DNA of 64,000 nt from positions 7,214,312 to 7,278,311 of the forward strand of contig KK106981.1 in assembly GCA_000611775.1 (NCBI GenBank), read 5' to 3'. Numbering within the stretch: position 1 is the stretch's first letter; each line of letters starts with the position of its first letter. Below the pieces are notes generated by a model. The model worked only from the letters and a program-made list of their open reading frames with translations, did not search any database and was not told where the DNA came from. The position numbers and the translations under genes were made by a program. Below, one piece after another: positions 33,846-45,798 of the stretch. This DNA comes from Umbilicaria muhlenbergii. Its lineage: Eukaryota; Ascomycota; Lecanoromycetes; Umbilicariales; Umbilicariaceae.

Positions 33846-36133
33846 ATGTATTCTCTTCACTGCCTTCTCACTGCTCTTGGCTGCCTGTCTCTCTCGCTCA
33901 CTGCCAGCGCTGCCCTGGTCACACAAACACTCACTCTCACATGGGAAAATGGCGCGCCCAATGGACAGTCGCGAGAGATGATCTTCACAAATGGCCAATT
34001 CCCTGGTCCTGCACTCATTTTCGATGAAGACGACGATGTCGAGGTATGTGGTGACTTGACTGCGTGGCGAGATACCCATTAACTGACCCGACTATAGATC
34101 ACGGTCTATAATCAGATGCCTCGCAATGTCACCGTCCATTGGCATGGGATCGCGTGGGTGAAGTCCAAGTCTCTATCTTCATGGAGATCATGCTGAAAGT
34201 GATGACTTAGGCAAACAGGCACTCCATGGTCCGATGGCGTCCCGGGACTGACACAGGCGCCAATAGACCCTGGGGATAGTTTTGTGTATAGATTCAAGGC
34301 ATCACCAGCTGGGACTTTCTGGTAGGAGATTCTTCCGGTGCAACTTGATGTCAGAGCTGATAAGACCAAGGTATCACTCACATTCTCGAATGTCTCTGTT
34401 GGATGGCCTGTACGGCGCCATATTCATCCGGTAAGCTTGGAGTGACTGCTGCTATTGCCTTCGGCTTAGAGATGCAACATTTGCCTGCGCTCGCACAACC
34501 TAGATGAGCCTTGCTGACCAAACTAGGCCTAAACCAGACTCACCGATGCCCTGGTCAATGATCAGCAATGATACTGAAGATATCGCGGCAATGGCCAAGA
34601 CAGCCCACGATCCTAATCTAATCGTCTTGTCCGACTGGGATCGCTATAGTTCGGACGAATACTGGGCGGCTACAGAAGCCTCTCAAGTGCTCTTGTTGTA
34701 AGTCGTCGTCGGAGTCAACTTGTGGCAGTATGATGGCTAAGTCATGTGTTAGCTGTGTGGATAGTGTCCTTATCAACGGCAAAGGGAGCGTCTATTGCCC
34801 TGGTCTGGACTTCGTCATCAATCAGACCAATCCCTCCATTCAAGAGTTTGCTTTTTTCAACGCAACGGTTACCGACAAAGGGTGAGCCGAGTCATGTTCT
34901 TGTAGGAAAAGCTTAGCTCTTACTAACTCTGGACGCAGGTGTTTCCCATTTGTTGTCGCTGTCGATGAAGAGTGGCTGGACGAAGCAAAACCAGACCTGA
35001 TTCCACCCAACCTGCAGTCCGGTTGCATACCCTCCAGTGGCGAGAATGAAACAATTCATGTCGACGCCACCGACAAATGGGTCAGCTTGAACTTTGTCTG
35101 TGCAACGTCATTCAAGACGCTTGACATTTCCATCGATGGACACGACTTGTGGGTGTACGAGATAGACGGTAGCTATGTCGAGCCGATGAAGGTTCAGGTG
35201 GCTACCTTGTGGCCTGGAGAGCGGTTTTCCGTCATGGTAAAGCTCGATAGGAAACCTGGGGCATATCCTATCCGTGCTCCCGACTATGGTGGAACTCAAG
35301 TCATCTCAGGGTACGCCACCTTGCTGTACAAGGACGCCCACCCCATCGAGCCCACTGTCCCCTACGTCACTTATGGCGGGGAGATTCCGTCGAACGACAC
35401 TCTCACTCTTGCAAATTACCTGGGTCTGACGGACAGCATGCCACCATTCCCGACTAATCAACCATCTCCCACCGCAGACGAGGAATTCATTCTTCGCCTA
35501 GGCCGCTTCGACGCGTCCTACAATTACAGCATCACAGGCAAAGCCATGTGGCCCCAGGATCGAGACGCCTACCATCCGCTTCTTTACTTCCCCAACGACA
35601 CCACCACAGTGAACCCCGATCTCGTCATCCAAACCAAAAACGGCTCTTGGGTCGACCTCATCATGATCGTCGGAACATTACCCGGCGACCGAGACACTTC
35701 CAAGCACACCATGCACAAACACGGCAGCAAAACATGGCGTATCGGCCAGGCGCTTGGCGAGTGGAACTACAGCAGCGTTGCCGAAGCGATGGAAGCGGTG
35801 CCCGAGGCTTTCAACCTCCAGACGGCGAACTATCGCGACTTGTGGCTCATGGATTTCGTCTCCGCGCCGTTCTGGGTCGTCTTGCGGTACCAGGTCACCG
35901 ATCCCGGCCCGTGGTTGTTTCATTGCCATATCGAGCCCCATCTGGCGGGCGGCATGGCGATGGCTATTATGGACGGGGTGGATGTTTGGCCGACGATACC
36001 GCCCGAGTATGCGTTGGGTCAGGGCGGTTGGCCCGTGGGTAACTCGTCTGCTGGGACAAATACATCGGGCGTGTATGCGAGGGGCCCTTGGGGTGGTCGG
36101 CGCGGGTTGTCGCATCGAGACGAAGGGCTGTGA
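33846..36133 (+). CDS. Secreted laccase-like multicopper oxidase
   Basis: Seven exons (33846-34043, 34098-34153, 34211-34321, 34371-34430, 34527-34697, 34753-34881, 34939-36133) join in frame to 639 residues. A signal peptide ([20 protein letters not shown]) leads. All four copper-ligand motifs are present: HWHG at 80-83, WYHSH at 122-126, HTMHKHG at 498-504 and [12 protein letters not shown] from 570, with Cys571 as the type 1 ligand. The segment [14 protein letters not shown] is typical of ascomycete laccase-like oxidases of the pigment/Abr1-like and ascorbate-oxidase-like groups. It should oxidise phenols or a pigment precursor outside the cell using oxygen. Many N-glycosylation sites are present. 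The HxxHxHG motif keeps its histidines with Thr-Met between them. Confidence 0.92.
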
Positions 36134-37401
36134 TGGAGATGGTGGAGAACATAGGGGTTTGAGGCACTGTGGATAATTAGTCGACAGTGGCGGCGTTGGT
36201 GGTCGTTGTGGGGAATCCGCCCTTGTTCCGCGTTCCGGGTCGATTATGTACAACGTGGACAGTGCTGTGTGGAATTTGCGACCTCGATGCGACGTCCAAT
36301 CACTGGCACCATTTCGCCATCGAGCTCGCATAGTTTGTACTATCATAGTCTTGCAAGAAGCCAATTTTTCTACACGGATCGCATACATGCAAAAGTCTCG
36401 TTACTCACAAAGGACTTCAAAAGCATGGCAGAGTAATGGATTCATTATCTTCAAACGGATTATTGAGAGGCCTCTTGTTTTCTGAATTGGTAAAAAAAAA
36501 GCAACTGCCGGAAGACTCAGAAGCTCAATATATATGCATCTACTACATGACAAGTGAAGTTGGTGTTCCATTACCGACACGCAAACACATACGCGTACGC
36601 TTGGGGTGAAGCAGGCATGACGTGACAAGCATCCCTTGAGGGAACACGAAACACCTCCGGGAAAGCAGTACGGAGGTAGCACACGCAAACAGCAACGCGT
36701 GAATACTAGACACGTACCAAATCAATCACAGTAAGTACCTCAGGTAGCCACCGCAACAATGCGACTGTTCTTCTCCGTCCAGCTCACGGCACCTCATCGC
36801 CGGTGCCACGTAGGTGCGGGCAGGTCAGGGAGGTGGCTTGAGACACGTCGAGGGCATCTGCAGCGTGCAGACGGAGCTCCGTTCGCGCTCGGCACTTCAG
36901 CCCTGCGAGCGACGCTTCGGCCTTTTCGGGGTGCCGGAGCCGACCGCTGTTCAGGGCTCGATGCTTGCGTTTGTTCGGATTCGTGCCCGCGCTACTTCCG
37001 TACTCGTGCCATTACCCCTTGGCCGTTGTGAGGCTGAAGCTGAGCAGGCCGGCCAGGCGTGATGCTGGACACGGCACGTCCGCTGCGTGGAAGATTCCCT
37101 GGCGCTGGGTTTGGCCTCCTAGGGGCTCGGGATCATATTACCTTAGATGTCGCGCTCGTTGAGATATTTTCGGTCGATATGACTTCACTCCTTGCTGACT
37201 TCCTAACTTGTACCTAAGTACATCATGTTATCACGTCCTTGATGCTCGCTCTACTGTCGAAGTTTCCGTTCTTTCCTATCTCCTATTGACACATCTCACC
37301 CGCGAAACTTCGCACTTGAAATCCTACAGCTTCTCACTTATCAAACTTCCCCCTTAGATCCTTAGTCTCGTACTTGTCTGCTTGAGAATACTACGAACAC
37401 C
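36134..37401. other. Intergenic region upstream of the DHA2 transporter
   Basis: No supported gene. A short stretch near 36480-36500 is A-rich. The part nearest 37402 is pyrimidine-rich, as expected of a fungal leader sequence. Confidence 0.45.
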
Positions 37402-39182
37402 ATGACTCCCCCTGTCGAAGAAGACCAGAGCCCAAGCGAAAAGGCAGACACCAACGAAACAGGCAAGAGCTCTCCTCTGGACGTCACAGACAGCCAAGCC
37501 CAGAGCAATGCCAGTGTGAACTCCGGCGACGTGGAAGCTCAGACGGAGAAGACCCAAGACGGCGACGGCCCGGGACCTAAAGGCCCTCCCCCAGAAGACG
37601 AAAGCCAATATCCCGGTCCGCGCTCGGTCGCAATGATCGTCCTGGCAATCTACCTCGCCATGTTCCTCGTCTCCTTGGTAAGTTGGCTCCGTCACTATAG
37701 CCCCGGCAGTGCACCATCATACTGACCAGCTCACAGGACCGTACCATCGTAGCCACCGCCATCCCCCGCTTGACAGACGAATTCCACTCCTTCAACGACA
37801 TCGGCTGGTACGCCAGCGCCTACATCTTGACCAGCTGTGCCGTCCAACTCCCCCTGGGTCGCGTCTACACCTTCTACTCGCCCAAATGGGTCTTCCTCTG
37901 GTGCATTGCCATCTTCGAGGTCGGGTCCGCCATCTGCGGCGGCGCGCTCAATTCCACCTCCGTGGTCGTTGGCCGCGCCATCGCCGGCGTGGGCTGCGCC
38001 GGGGTCTTCTCGGGCTCGATGCAGCTGATCGTGACGAGTATTCCAAGGCGCAAACGGCCGATTTACATGGGGTGCATGGGCGCTATCTTCGGGGTTTCGT
38101 CGGTCGTGGGGCCTTTGCTCGGAGGGGCCTTGACGTCGAATGGGTCTTGGCGTTGGTGCTTCCTGATCAATCTCCCTATCGGCGCGGTTACGATTTTCAT
38201 CCTGGTCTTCATCTTGAAGGGGACGCCGCCGAAGGATGCGGGGAAGACCATCAAAGAGAAGTTCTTGCAGCTGGATCCGCTAGGTTTCGTTTGTCTTGTC
38301 CCAGGCGTGGTGTGCCTTCTTCTTGCCCTTCAGTGGGCTGGCTCGACCTACTCGTGGAGAAATGCCCGTATCATTGTCCTCTTTATCCTCAGCGGCATCT
38401 TCACCATAGCTTTCCTTACCATCCAGGTTCGGAAGAAAGGCACAGGAACGATCCCGATCCACGTAATCAAGCAGCGTAGTATGGCGGCCAGCTTTGTTTT
38501 CGCTCTTTGCGTCGGTGGCGCAATGTTGGCGATCATCTACTACCTTCCGGTCTGGTTCCAAGGAGTCAAGGGCGCCAGCCCAGTCCACTCCGGTATCATG
38601 ACCATCCCCATGCTTCTAGCTCTTGTGGTGGGAAACATCTCCGCGGGTATCCTGGTCTCGAAAGTAGTCGGGTATGCTCCGCCGTTCATGATCGCCTGCT
38701 CAGTCATCATGTCCGTCGGCGCCGGCCTCTTCACCACATTCAAGGCCGACACTGGCCACGCGAAGTGGATCGGCTATCAAGTCATCTTCGGGCTCGGTCT
38801 TGGCATGGGTATGCAACAAGGGTCGACTGCGATTCAAGTCGCCGTCAGCAAGCAGGACATTCCGACGGGCATCTCGCTCATCTTCTTCGCCCAGTCACTT
38901 GGTGGGGCGGTTTGCGTCTGCATCGCGCAGAACGTGCTCTCCGAAGAGCTGATCAAGGGGTTGAGAGATCTTGTTCCGAACCTTAATGCAGCTTCTGTGT
39001 TGAATATGGGTGCGACGGAGATTCGAAACCTCGTCCCGGCGGAATCGCTCGGAACGGTCTTGAAGGCGTACAATAATGCTTTGGTGGACGTTTTCTACGT
39101 GGCCACTGCGGTTGCTTGCTTGTCTATTTCCGGCGCACTGGTGGTGGAATGGAAGAACGTGAAGGGCAAGAAACCGCTATGA
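37402..39182 (+). CDS. MFS efflux pump, DHA2 (14-span) drug/toxin exporter type
   Basis: Exons 37402-37677 and 37737-39182 join in phase 0 to 573 residues. After a charged, Ser/Asp/Glu-rich cytoplasmic N-terminus of about 70 residues comes the DHA2 signature LDRTIVATAIPRLTDEFHS (motif D1), split by the intron after the Leu. GRAIAGVGCAGVFSGS and FGVSSVVGPLLGGALTSNGS (motif C, antiporter) follow, then FLINLPIGAVTI. About fourteen spans are expected. Such pumps export secondary metabolites or antifungals across the plasma membrane using the proton gradient. It lies 1.3 kb from the oxidase gene in the same orientation; no polyketide or peptide synthase is in the window. Codons shift from C- to G/T-ending near 38040, then revert. 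Confidence 0.92.
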
Positions 39183-39345
39183 GAAAGGAAAGTTCAAGTG
39201 AGACTGGGGGTCTCACCGTAAATCAGCTGAGATGCCCTCGTCTTAGAGTAGAAAGTAGATGATCAAAAGAATCTCATCTCAAGCAGTGCAATCGCCCAAG
39301 ATGCTCACATACGCCTCTAAGATCCTTGGCGCTACCCGCTGTGTA

Positions 39346-39570
39346 AAACCTGGTATCTAGCTGAACATCACCCAGCAAGAGGGGCATATTCGAGGGATGC
39401 GGATCTCATGACAGTGAAAATTTAAATGCAGTTTATTGCGAACATTATAACCTTCATTGATGATGAAGAGAAAAGCTTGGAAAGCTTCCCACGCTGTCAC
39501 AAAGGTTCTGGCAAAGCTTGAAGAGCGAGAATTTGTAGAATGCATTGTTGCCTTTAGTATCCTAGCACAT
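39346..39570 (+). mobile_element. Relic fragment of the 39.9-42.2 kb element, inverted
   Basis: This stretch matches the reverse complement of about 41085-41375: AAAACCTGGTATCT at its left end, then a FIDDE-type stretch and KASHAVTKVLAKLEERE, corresponding to NASHAVTKVLAKLEQRE in the larger element. It is shorter than the matching part, so it has lost internal sequence. It is a fossil of another copy of the same repetitive element. Confidence 0.65.
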
Positions 39571-39949
39571 GATTTCTGTTGTAAATATCGATAAGGACTG
39601 ACTGACTGCTAAAACAAAGGAGAATTCGCCTAATTATAAGGCCATGGCTGAGGAGCCTGAACCCCGAAATCCACCCTGAAATCACCCCGATAAGCGACTG
39701 CCGTAAGCCGACAGCGCCTAAATTCAACAATTTCAAGTCAGCTAGTCAAGAGATCGATGGCATCGATTCCGCAGCCCCCAAAGATTAGCTGTCTCTTCTC
39801 ATGAGTTGGTACACCTGTGAGTCTTGCACTGGCTAAGGAATACTCCGGTCCGCAAGTTTTGCATATTTTATGTTTAAGTAAAGTCCTTTATAGCAAATTG
39901 TGCAGTAAGCTAACAGACACTGTGAAGATAATTATTAGGAATAAGATAG

Positions 39950-42240
39950 CACAGAAAATGTTTACTTATCCTGTTCTGACCCAATATGCAACATCATATC
40001 GAGTATACCCTGGCTCGCGCTTTGCTGAAGCTAGGGGTAAAATGAGTAGCTCATCCTCAGCTATTAAGAACAGCAAAAGCCTTCCTCGCATTCCAACAGT
40101 TGTTACAGCCGCGGTAGTAAACTGGGTTATTAGTGCTATCTTTTCCCCAGTTCGCACGTTGGCGCAGCGCTGTGCGTTTAGCACACTTGATTGGCACTTG
40201 AATGGTTGCCTGCCACATCTTGTTCCTCGTGTCGAAATACTCCAGGCGTTTGGCAAGGTTTTCCTGCACCTCTTCTGCTATGTCCGAACTCCACCGCTGG
40301 TATCGTAGGTCGGAAATTTTCACTCGGACGCACAGCCGTGCTTTTCCTTCATCGGGGTATTCTGATATATCCGTCTCTGGAGGCGTTAATTCTGTGTCTG
40401 ACTCATCGGGCCCTTCGTTCCTTCCTAAAACGGTTGCGTCACTCTCATCATCAACCTCCCTCTGCATTTGGTCACTTTCCTCCCACCTCTCCTCCCTTCC
40501 TTCTTTCCTCTCTTCTTTCCTCCCTTCTTTCCTCCCTTCTTTCCTCCCTTCTTTCCTCCCTTCTTTCCTCTCTTCTTTCCTCCCTTCTTTCCTCCCTCCT
40601 TTCCTCCTCGCTTTCTTCCTCGCTGTCCTGTGCATCAGTTTCTTCTGCAAGATTGACAGCAGTCATCATGACAGGGTTTTTACTATCTTCATTGGCTGAT
40701 GCTTGCTCTAGTTGACGCCGGCGACCCCTCAAATGAGCTGGACTCCCTTGCACTGCTGCTGAGGGCTGATTCGCTGGTCCAGAAGAACGCGTTCCAGGGA
40801 AAGACTGTACGCCAGAAGGGGGAGTATTGCTGGAGGCGTGTACGGCTGCTGATACGGTACGTGTTCCAGAAGTGAGGACATGGGTATTGCTATTACCTTG
40901 TGAGGTATACGCAGTTGTCGCAATAGTATGAATGCTTGGAGCGCTGCGAGGAATTGGTGCTTGCGGCTGGGCGAAAAGTTTACCAACCCATGACAAGAGA
41001 CGGCCAATCTTCGAGGGCTGCGGAACCGATGCCATCGATGATGGAGAGCCGCTGCGAGGTCTCTTGACTGGCCGACCTGGATCTCGTGCTAGGATGCTAG
41101 CTGCAACAACAGAATCTACAACTTCTCGCTGTTCAAGCTTTGCCAAAACCTTTGTGACAGCATGTGAAGCATTTCCCAGCTTCTCCCCAAGGTCCTTCTT
41201 TACTCCACGGAGCATGTCTCATGCTCGTTCCACACTTAGGCTTGGGCTTTCATCGTCAATGAAAACTATGGTGTTCGTAATGAACTGCACCAACGTTTTC
41301 ATTGTCATGAGATCTGAATCCTCGAATAAGCACTTCTTGCAGGGTGGAATTCAGCAAGATACCAGGTTTTGAACAGCGGATAGCGCCAAAAGCCTTGAAG
41401 GCGTACATGTGCATCTTGAGCGATTGCGCCGCTTGTAATAAGAACGGCTGGCGTCTGCGCTCGCATTCGCAGAAGACATTTGATGTACAGGGCAAATAGC
41501 CAGTCATTAGCAGTCTGTTCAGCGACGGATTCTTCTGCACAGTCATTGTAGCAGTGGGCTCGGTGATTGATAGTGATTAGGTCAATGTTGTAGTGACTGA
41601 ACATCCGACTCCGGTCTCGTAGCAGTAGCTCAGTCCAGGCCGCACCCTCCTTCGTACTTGAACATGCAAGCGATTGAAAGACGAGACCCTTGCTGGGTTG
41701 CTTGATGCCAGCGCTCCTGAGCAATCAGACGAAAGTGCACCCAAACAAGACTGTGCTGCGGAACGCCTGCCATTAACCCAACGAAATTTAGAAGCTGGTG
41801 AACGTCTTGAAGATTGGGATTGCCTTGTTCCATGAACAGCTCGAGAGCGCACAGAACTATGGCTCTGCCTGATCAAACACGGAGAACAAGACGCTCTAAA
41901 CCACCACCACGCTTCTTCAGACCCTGATTGACCTCCGCAGTAGTGACCTTGGGAGCAGAGTGCAGATGTAGCAGGTCTTGAAGTTGCAGAATCCATCCAA
42001 CTGCCAGTCGTGCTACCACTGTAAAATACGGAAGACCGTAACAAGGTGCATACTTGGAGATGGCGGCTTGCAGCTTGGTCTCATCGATGGCATCGATTAT
42101 CATGTCCTTGTTGCGTACGGCGGTCAAGGAGAATGGATAGCGAAGATTTGACATGGCTGCTTTACAGAAGAACGAGTTATGGGTAAACAGATAACCAGAG
42201 CAGTCACGCTTCAACCAAAGTAGTGATGAAGTTGATGTCG
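39950..42240 (-). mobile_element. Decayed repetitive element of unknown class
   Basis: Several minus-strand coding fragments follow one another in changing frames. The first reads RNKDMIIDAIDETKLQAAIS near 42120. Then come QANELL-like and LFALYIKCLLRMR segments, a middle part with NASHAVTKVLAKLEQRE, a Ser/Pro-rich part with RPVKRPRSGSPSSM, a long Arg/Glu tract, and a C-terminal part with KARLCVRVKISDLRYQRW and a Cys-x-x-Cys pair (GCNNCWNARKAF). The class could not be settled: no transposase, integrase or reverse transcriptase motif was recognised. It is broken in several places. A second, inverted partial copy at 39346-39570 shows that the sequence is repetitive. No terminal repeats were identified. 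Confidence 0.5.
40490..40612. repeat. Pyrimidine-rich microsatellite, 12-bp unit
   Basis: The plus strand carries about ten near-perfect copies of the unit TTCCTCCCTTCT. On the minus strand they read as an Arg-Glu-Glu-Arg repeat inside the decayed element. The frame of the element differs on either side of the tract, so its length may have changed by slippage. Confidence 0.9.
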
Positions 42241-43320
42241 CTAGGTTAGGGCTTTTGTGATTTTCACATCACATGACCAAAAAAATGGACTTGCCGCAAT
42301 CGTTGAAAAGAAGGCATCTTAAAGGAGATGATAAGTCAATCATTTTTCTCACATGACGAGTTTTAGAGCGCCAGTACATGATCCTTTCAACTTCAATATG
42401 AGTGTGTTCTCTGCTCTTCACGTTTCTCTGTGCGTGAGAACTCTCTCAGGTGCAGTCACATTTCAACTAGCTGACCAGTAGAGCTTCACCCCTATGGCAT
42501 GCTGCAGAGGCAACGCCCGAGCTGGCTAGCTGCTAGAAGTTTGACAGAACTTTGTAGCCTGGCAGCGGTCCCCAAATTTCAGGGCTAGGGGCGTATGGGT
42601 CGACAGCGGCAGCGGCAAGCCAGCAATTCTGAGGGGGTTGCCAGCTGTGGCGGAGGCAGCGCATGAAGGCTGGCTAGCAGTCAGCGACAGCAGCGGCGGG
42701 GATGCAGTAATCAGGAATGTGTTGGTCAAGATCTCCCTGTACTGGGTGCCTTTTGGATTCTTGAGCGTGTAGTTAAATCAGCCAATCAAAATACCCGGTC
42801 AGATTTCAACCGACACTTCTCATTGGCTGCGAACCAACGTCTCGCTAAACCTTAAACTCCAACAACCACGACAACTATTTGGAGACTTTGACAATAGTAT
42901 GAGTGTATGAGTACAAATGCGCAAACAAAATGCCGGATCAGGTTCGTGGCTGGAGAAAAATCCGTGATGGGACCACATTCCAAGACCTAACGCCTATACG
43001 ACATTGAGCGCACCCAAGCATACCCCCATCATACCTGAAACAGCTGGACCCTCATTTTATGCTGTGCAAGGCGAAGTCTTTCCCCAGATACCGGTAATAA
43101 TCCTCGATGCTCATACAAGAGCGAGCGCATGAGCTCTTTGGCGACTGGCGACAAGTGACGCAATGCCCATTGTGACATATGGACTGTAAAGGGGAAAGAG
43201 CAATGCCTTCGTGGGAAGCATTTTGTCTATACATTAATAGAACATATCATAATATACGAAGCAAATGCAGGTCACGGGATCCGTCAGCCTTTAACCAAAA
43301 GGAAGGCATCATCACTGATC
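42241..43320. other. Spacer between the decayed element and the secreted-protein gene
   Basis: No supported gene. The stretch 42500-42740 is rich in short CAGC/GCTGGC words but forms no regular repeat. Confidence 0.45.
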
Positions 43321-43924
43321 ATGCGGATTATTACCATGTCCTGCTGTGCTGCAGCTGTGGCTCAGATGGTCCTCATGGCCTCTGCATTACCCCTCCTCAC
43401 TACATCCTCGGCCGTTTCCAGCCAGCTTGATACCCGTTCTCCGACGACAGACGCAGGAACGTAAGTACAGCACCATTAACGTCCTTGAAGGACCAGCTGA
43501 CAAAGAACGCAGTCTCCTCGACCACCGCAACTCTTGCCCAGACTGGACCAAGCTCTCAGCGCGCAGCCCTCCCGTGAAAATCCCCTGCTACAGAGGGTCC
43601 TCACGGTACATAATGCTCCAAGTCACCTCCATCATCGCAGGAAACAGCATCCAGAACATGCTGATAGCAGTCATCCAGTACGTGCAACAATACGAAATCC
43701 GCTCCCATTCGGGGGATCTTGTGCCCGGAGGCCACTTCGAGTGGAACCAACCGCCGGTTCACTCCCTGAATGTGTGGAATGCGAACAATCATCAGACGAC
43801 GTATGAGATGTTGGGTCTAACGATCGCTGCCATCCATAACTACATGTTCGTGAACGGGTTCGGAACAGCGACTTTCTCGATCTTTGATGGTGAGAATCAG
43901 GTCGGTATTGGTGAGATTAGGTAG
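43321..43924 (+). CDS. Secreted protein of an unrecognised family (WNANNHQ family)
   Basis: Exons 43321-43460 and 43513-43924 join in frame to 183 residues; the intron has a GTAAGT donor and a CTGAC branch site. The start (MRIITMSCCAAAVAQMVLMA) gives a signal peptide of about 25-35 residues; the Met at 43336 is an alternative. The mature protein has two cysteines (NSCPDW and KIPCYRG), which may form a disulfide. Its best-conserved blocks, judged by the decayed paralogue at 6768-7397, are SRYIMLQVTSIIAGNSIQN, VWNANNHQ followed by a helix-like stretch, and FSIFDGENQVGIGEI. No known domain is recognised. It is intact, whereas the paralogue is not. Confidence 0.7.
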
Positions 43925-44869
43925 GTCAGCATTGGTCACGGCAAAGTGGCGTAGTAGTGTGCTGTTGCAATGCCCATGGCGTAGTAGTGTGGCTGTTGAG
44001 GGGGACGGGATTCAACGGTAAGGCCAAGACAGGGTGTTCTGAGTAGTATAGCATTGCACTTGATCAGCATTATACGAACAATATCCTTGAATTGAAGAGC
44101 TGCCTAGAGGCCGCTCAAACTGATGTAGATGCTTCACAGAACGAGCCACAACGAGAGCTTTGTTCAAAGGCATTGGCAGCATACTGTATAGAGCAGCGCA
44201 TTTGGAAAATAAGAGAGTCCGTGAATGTTGCTAGAGAATGCGGTGGACCTTAAGATGCAGTGGATGCGATGAGCTCTAAGCATGCAATGAGCCTTAACGA
44301 TGGGATGAGCCTCAAGGATAGGGTGGACCTCAAGGATGAGGTGGACCTCGAGGATGCGGTCGACCTTATACTGAAGCTAGATGAGATGGTGGGACTTACG
44401 ACAGCTGATGGCGAAGATGCAGCCAGACAGCCAGCAGCAGCTTGCGCCGATCATACGATGCTGATGATCAGATCACTGAGCACAATGCAGCAGCTTCAGC
44501 TACTTCTGAAGAGACCGATGCAAGACTCGAGATGGTGCTGTAAGCCGCCAAGGGCTACAGGTAGAATGAAAACGTACGGGTGGTGATGTCGCTGGTAAAA
44601 GTGTCGGGACCAAAGTATGGGCCTTGAAGTCTTTATAAATGCATCCTTCTTACAGCAGTTGTACAGGGTGACCGACCTGCCCGACACCTCCTAAAACATG
44701 CCGAAGCAAGAAGCACATCCGTTCGAACCCCTTTATCGAATCCATAACTACCATTGCCGACCAAAAGCCCCTACCCACCACCTCCAAACCCCAACCCCCC
44801 ACAGCCCCTTCCAGCGGCCTCCTTATCCACTCATCCCCCTCCCTCCACCCCACTCCCCCCTTCACCCTT
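43925..44869. other. Spacer with a minisatellite
   Basis: Apart from the repeat at 44250-44372 no feature is supported. The right end is C-rich and is the 3' flank of the glycine-zipper gene. Confidence 0.45.
44250..44372. repeat. Minisatellite with 18-bp units
   Basis: Imperfect copies of an 18-bp unit of the type GATGAGGTGGACCTCAAG run through this stretch (GATGGGATGAGCCTCAAG, GATAGGGTGGACCTCAAG, GATGAGGTGGACCTCGAG, GATGCGGTCGACCTT). They lie in a 108-codon plus-strand frame as VDLKDEVDLEDAVDL, but that frame is otherwise unremarkable and is not called as a gene. Confidence 0.75.
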
Positions 44870-45798
44870 TCACCTGCCCAACCTCTCCCTCTCCCTCCGC
44901 CTCTCCCTCTTCTCCAACCGATTCGCCCCCACAGCTCCAATCGCCGCCGCCACAACAGCCGGCAGCGCATGTCCCCCCCCGACTTGCGATCCCACCAATC
45001 CGCCCGCCAGCGCGCCGATGACGCCGGATGTCAAATCCATGTTATCGGAGGAGGAGGAGGAGGAGGACTTGGAGGAGGATTTGGTCTTGTGCCGCGAGGC
45101 GGAGGATAGGGAGTAGGAGCGGCGGCGGTGGGAGGCGGGGCGGGGGTCGGAGGAGGTGGAGGAGGTGGAGCTTGGGGGGGTGTAAACGGGTTGGTATTGG
45201 CGGGGGTCAGGGGGGGTGTAGGTGGGGGGTTGGTATGGCTGGATGAGAGGATTAGTATATCGCGATGGAGTTGGCTTTTAGCCGGTCGGAGTGGGAGAGT
45301 AGGAAGTGCAGTGCGGGGTCGGAGGGGAGTGGCAGTAGAAAGGCATGCGAGAAACGGCTTACCGGTTGCGGGTAGGAAGACTGGTCCCAGTAATTACTCG
45401 CACCGTACTCAGCCTGCGGTGCATAACCGGGCGCATACCCCGACCATTGATCGGAATATTCCCTCTCTCCTATCCCATCACTCGTATCTCTGCGCCGTCG
45501 TCTCCGCTCTTTGCGGTGATGGTCATAAGAGTCATGGTCAGAGTATTGTGCAGAGTCGGAGTCGTCAGATAAGGTATTGCTGCCGGGATGGTCTCTGGAC
45601 GATGATTTGGGCGATGAGAGCTTATCGGAGATCTTATCGTAGATCTTGTCGTGGTACTTCTCGGTTGCGAGATTGGCCGCCTTGAGGCCCAGCGACTGCT
45701 TTGCGTTAGTCTATGACGTCGCACGACAGGGGAGGCGGACAGGACACAAGGGACGGAAGTGGAAGGGGGATGCGGCGTACGACGAAAGGAGCTGCCAT
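44870..45798 (-). CDS. Glycine-zipper protein with Ser/Arg-rich linker
   Basis: Exons 45798-45781, 45695-45363 and 45238-44870 join in phase 0 to 239 residues. The first exon codes only MAAPFV. The introns are 85 and 124 bp. Segments in order: an N-terminal charged helix (LKAANLATEKYHDKIYDKIS), an Asp/Ser and Arg-rich stretch, a Tyr/Pro/Gln-rich stretch, a Ser run, and then LTSGVIGALAGGLVGSQVGG with ALPAVVAAAIGAVGANRLEK. The last two form a glycine-zipper pair of the kind found in membrane-inserting or membrane-associated fungal proteins. It ends in a very basic tail. Its function is unknown. The short first exon is inferred from splice signals only. Codons switch from C-ending to G-ending at the zipper, near 45020. 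Confidence 0.7.

Noticed and set aside
40191-40715. Long plus-strand frames rich in Ser/Leu or Phe/Pro
   Set aside because: They are the translation of the pyrimidine microsatellite in other frames.
39753-42095. Word ATCGATGGCATCGAT near 39753, with related words near 41034 and 42075
   Set aside because: Short self-complementary words of this kind can recur by chance; they do not mark element ends.
44260-44586. 108-codon plus-strand frame with VDLKDEVDLEDAVDL repeats
   Set aside because: The pattern follows from the 18-bp minisatellite; nothing else suggests a gene.
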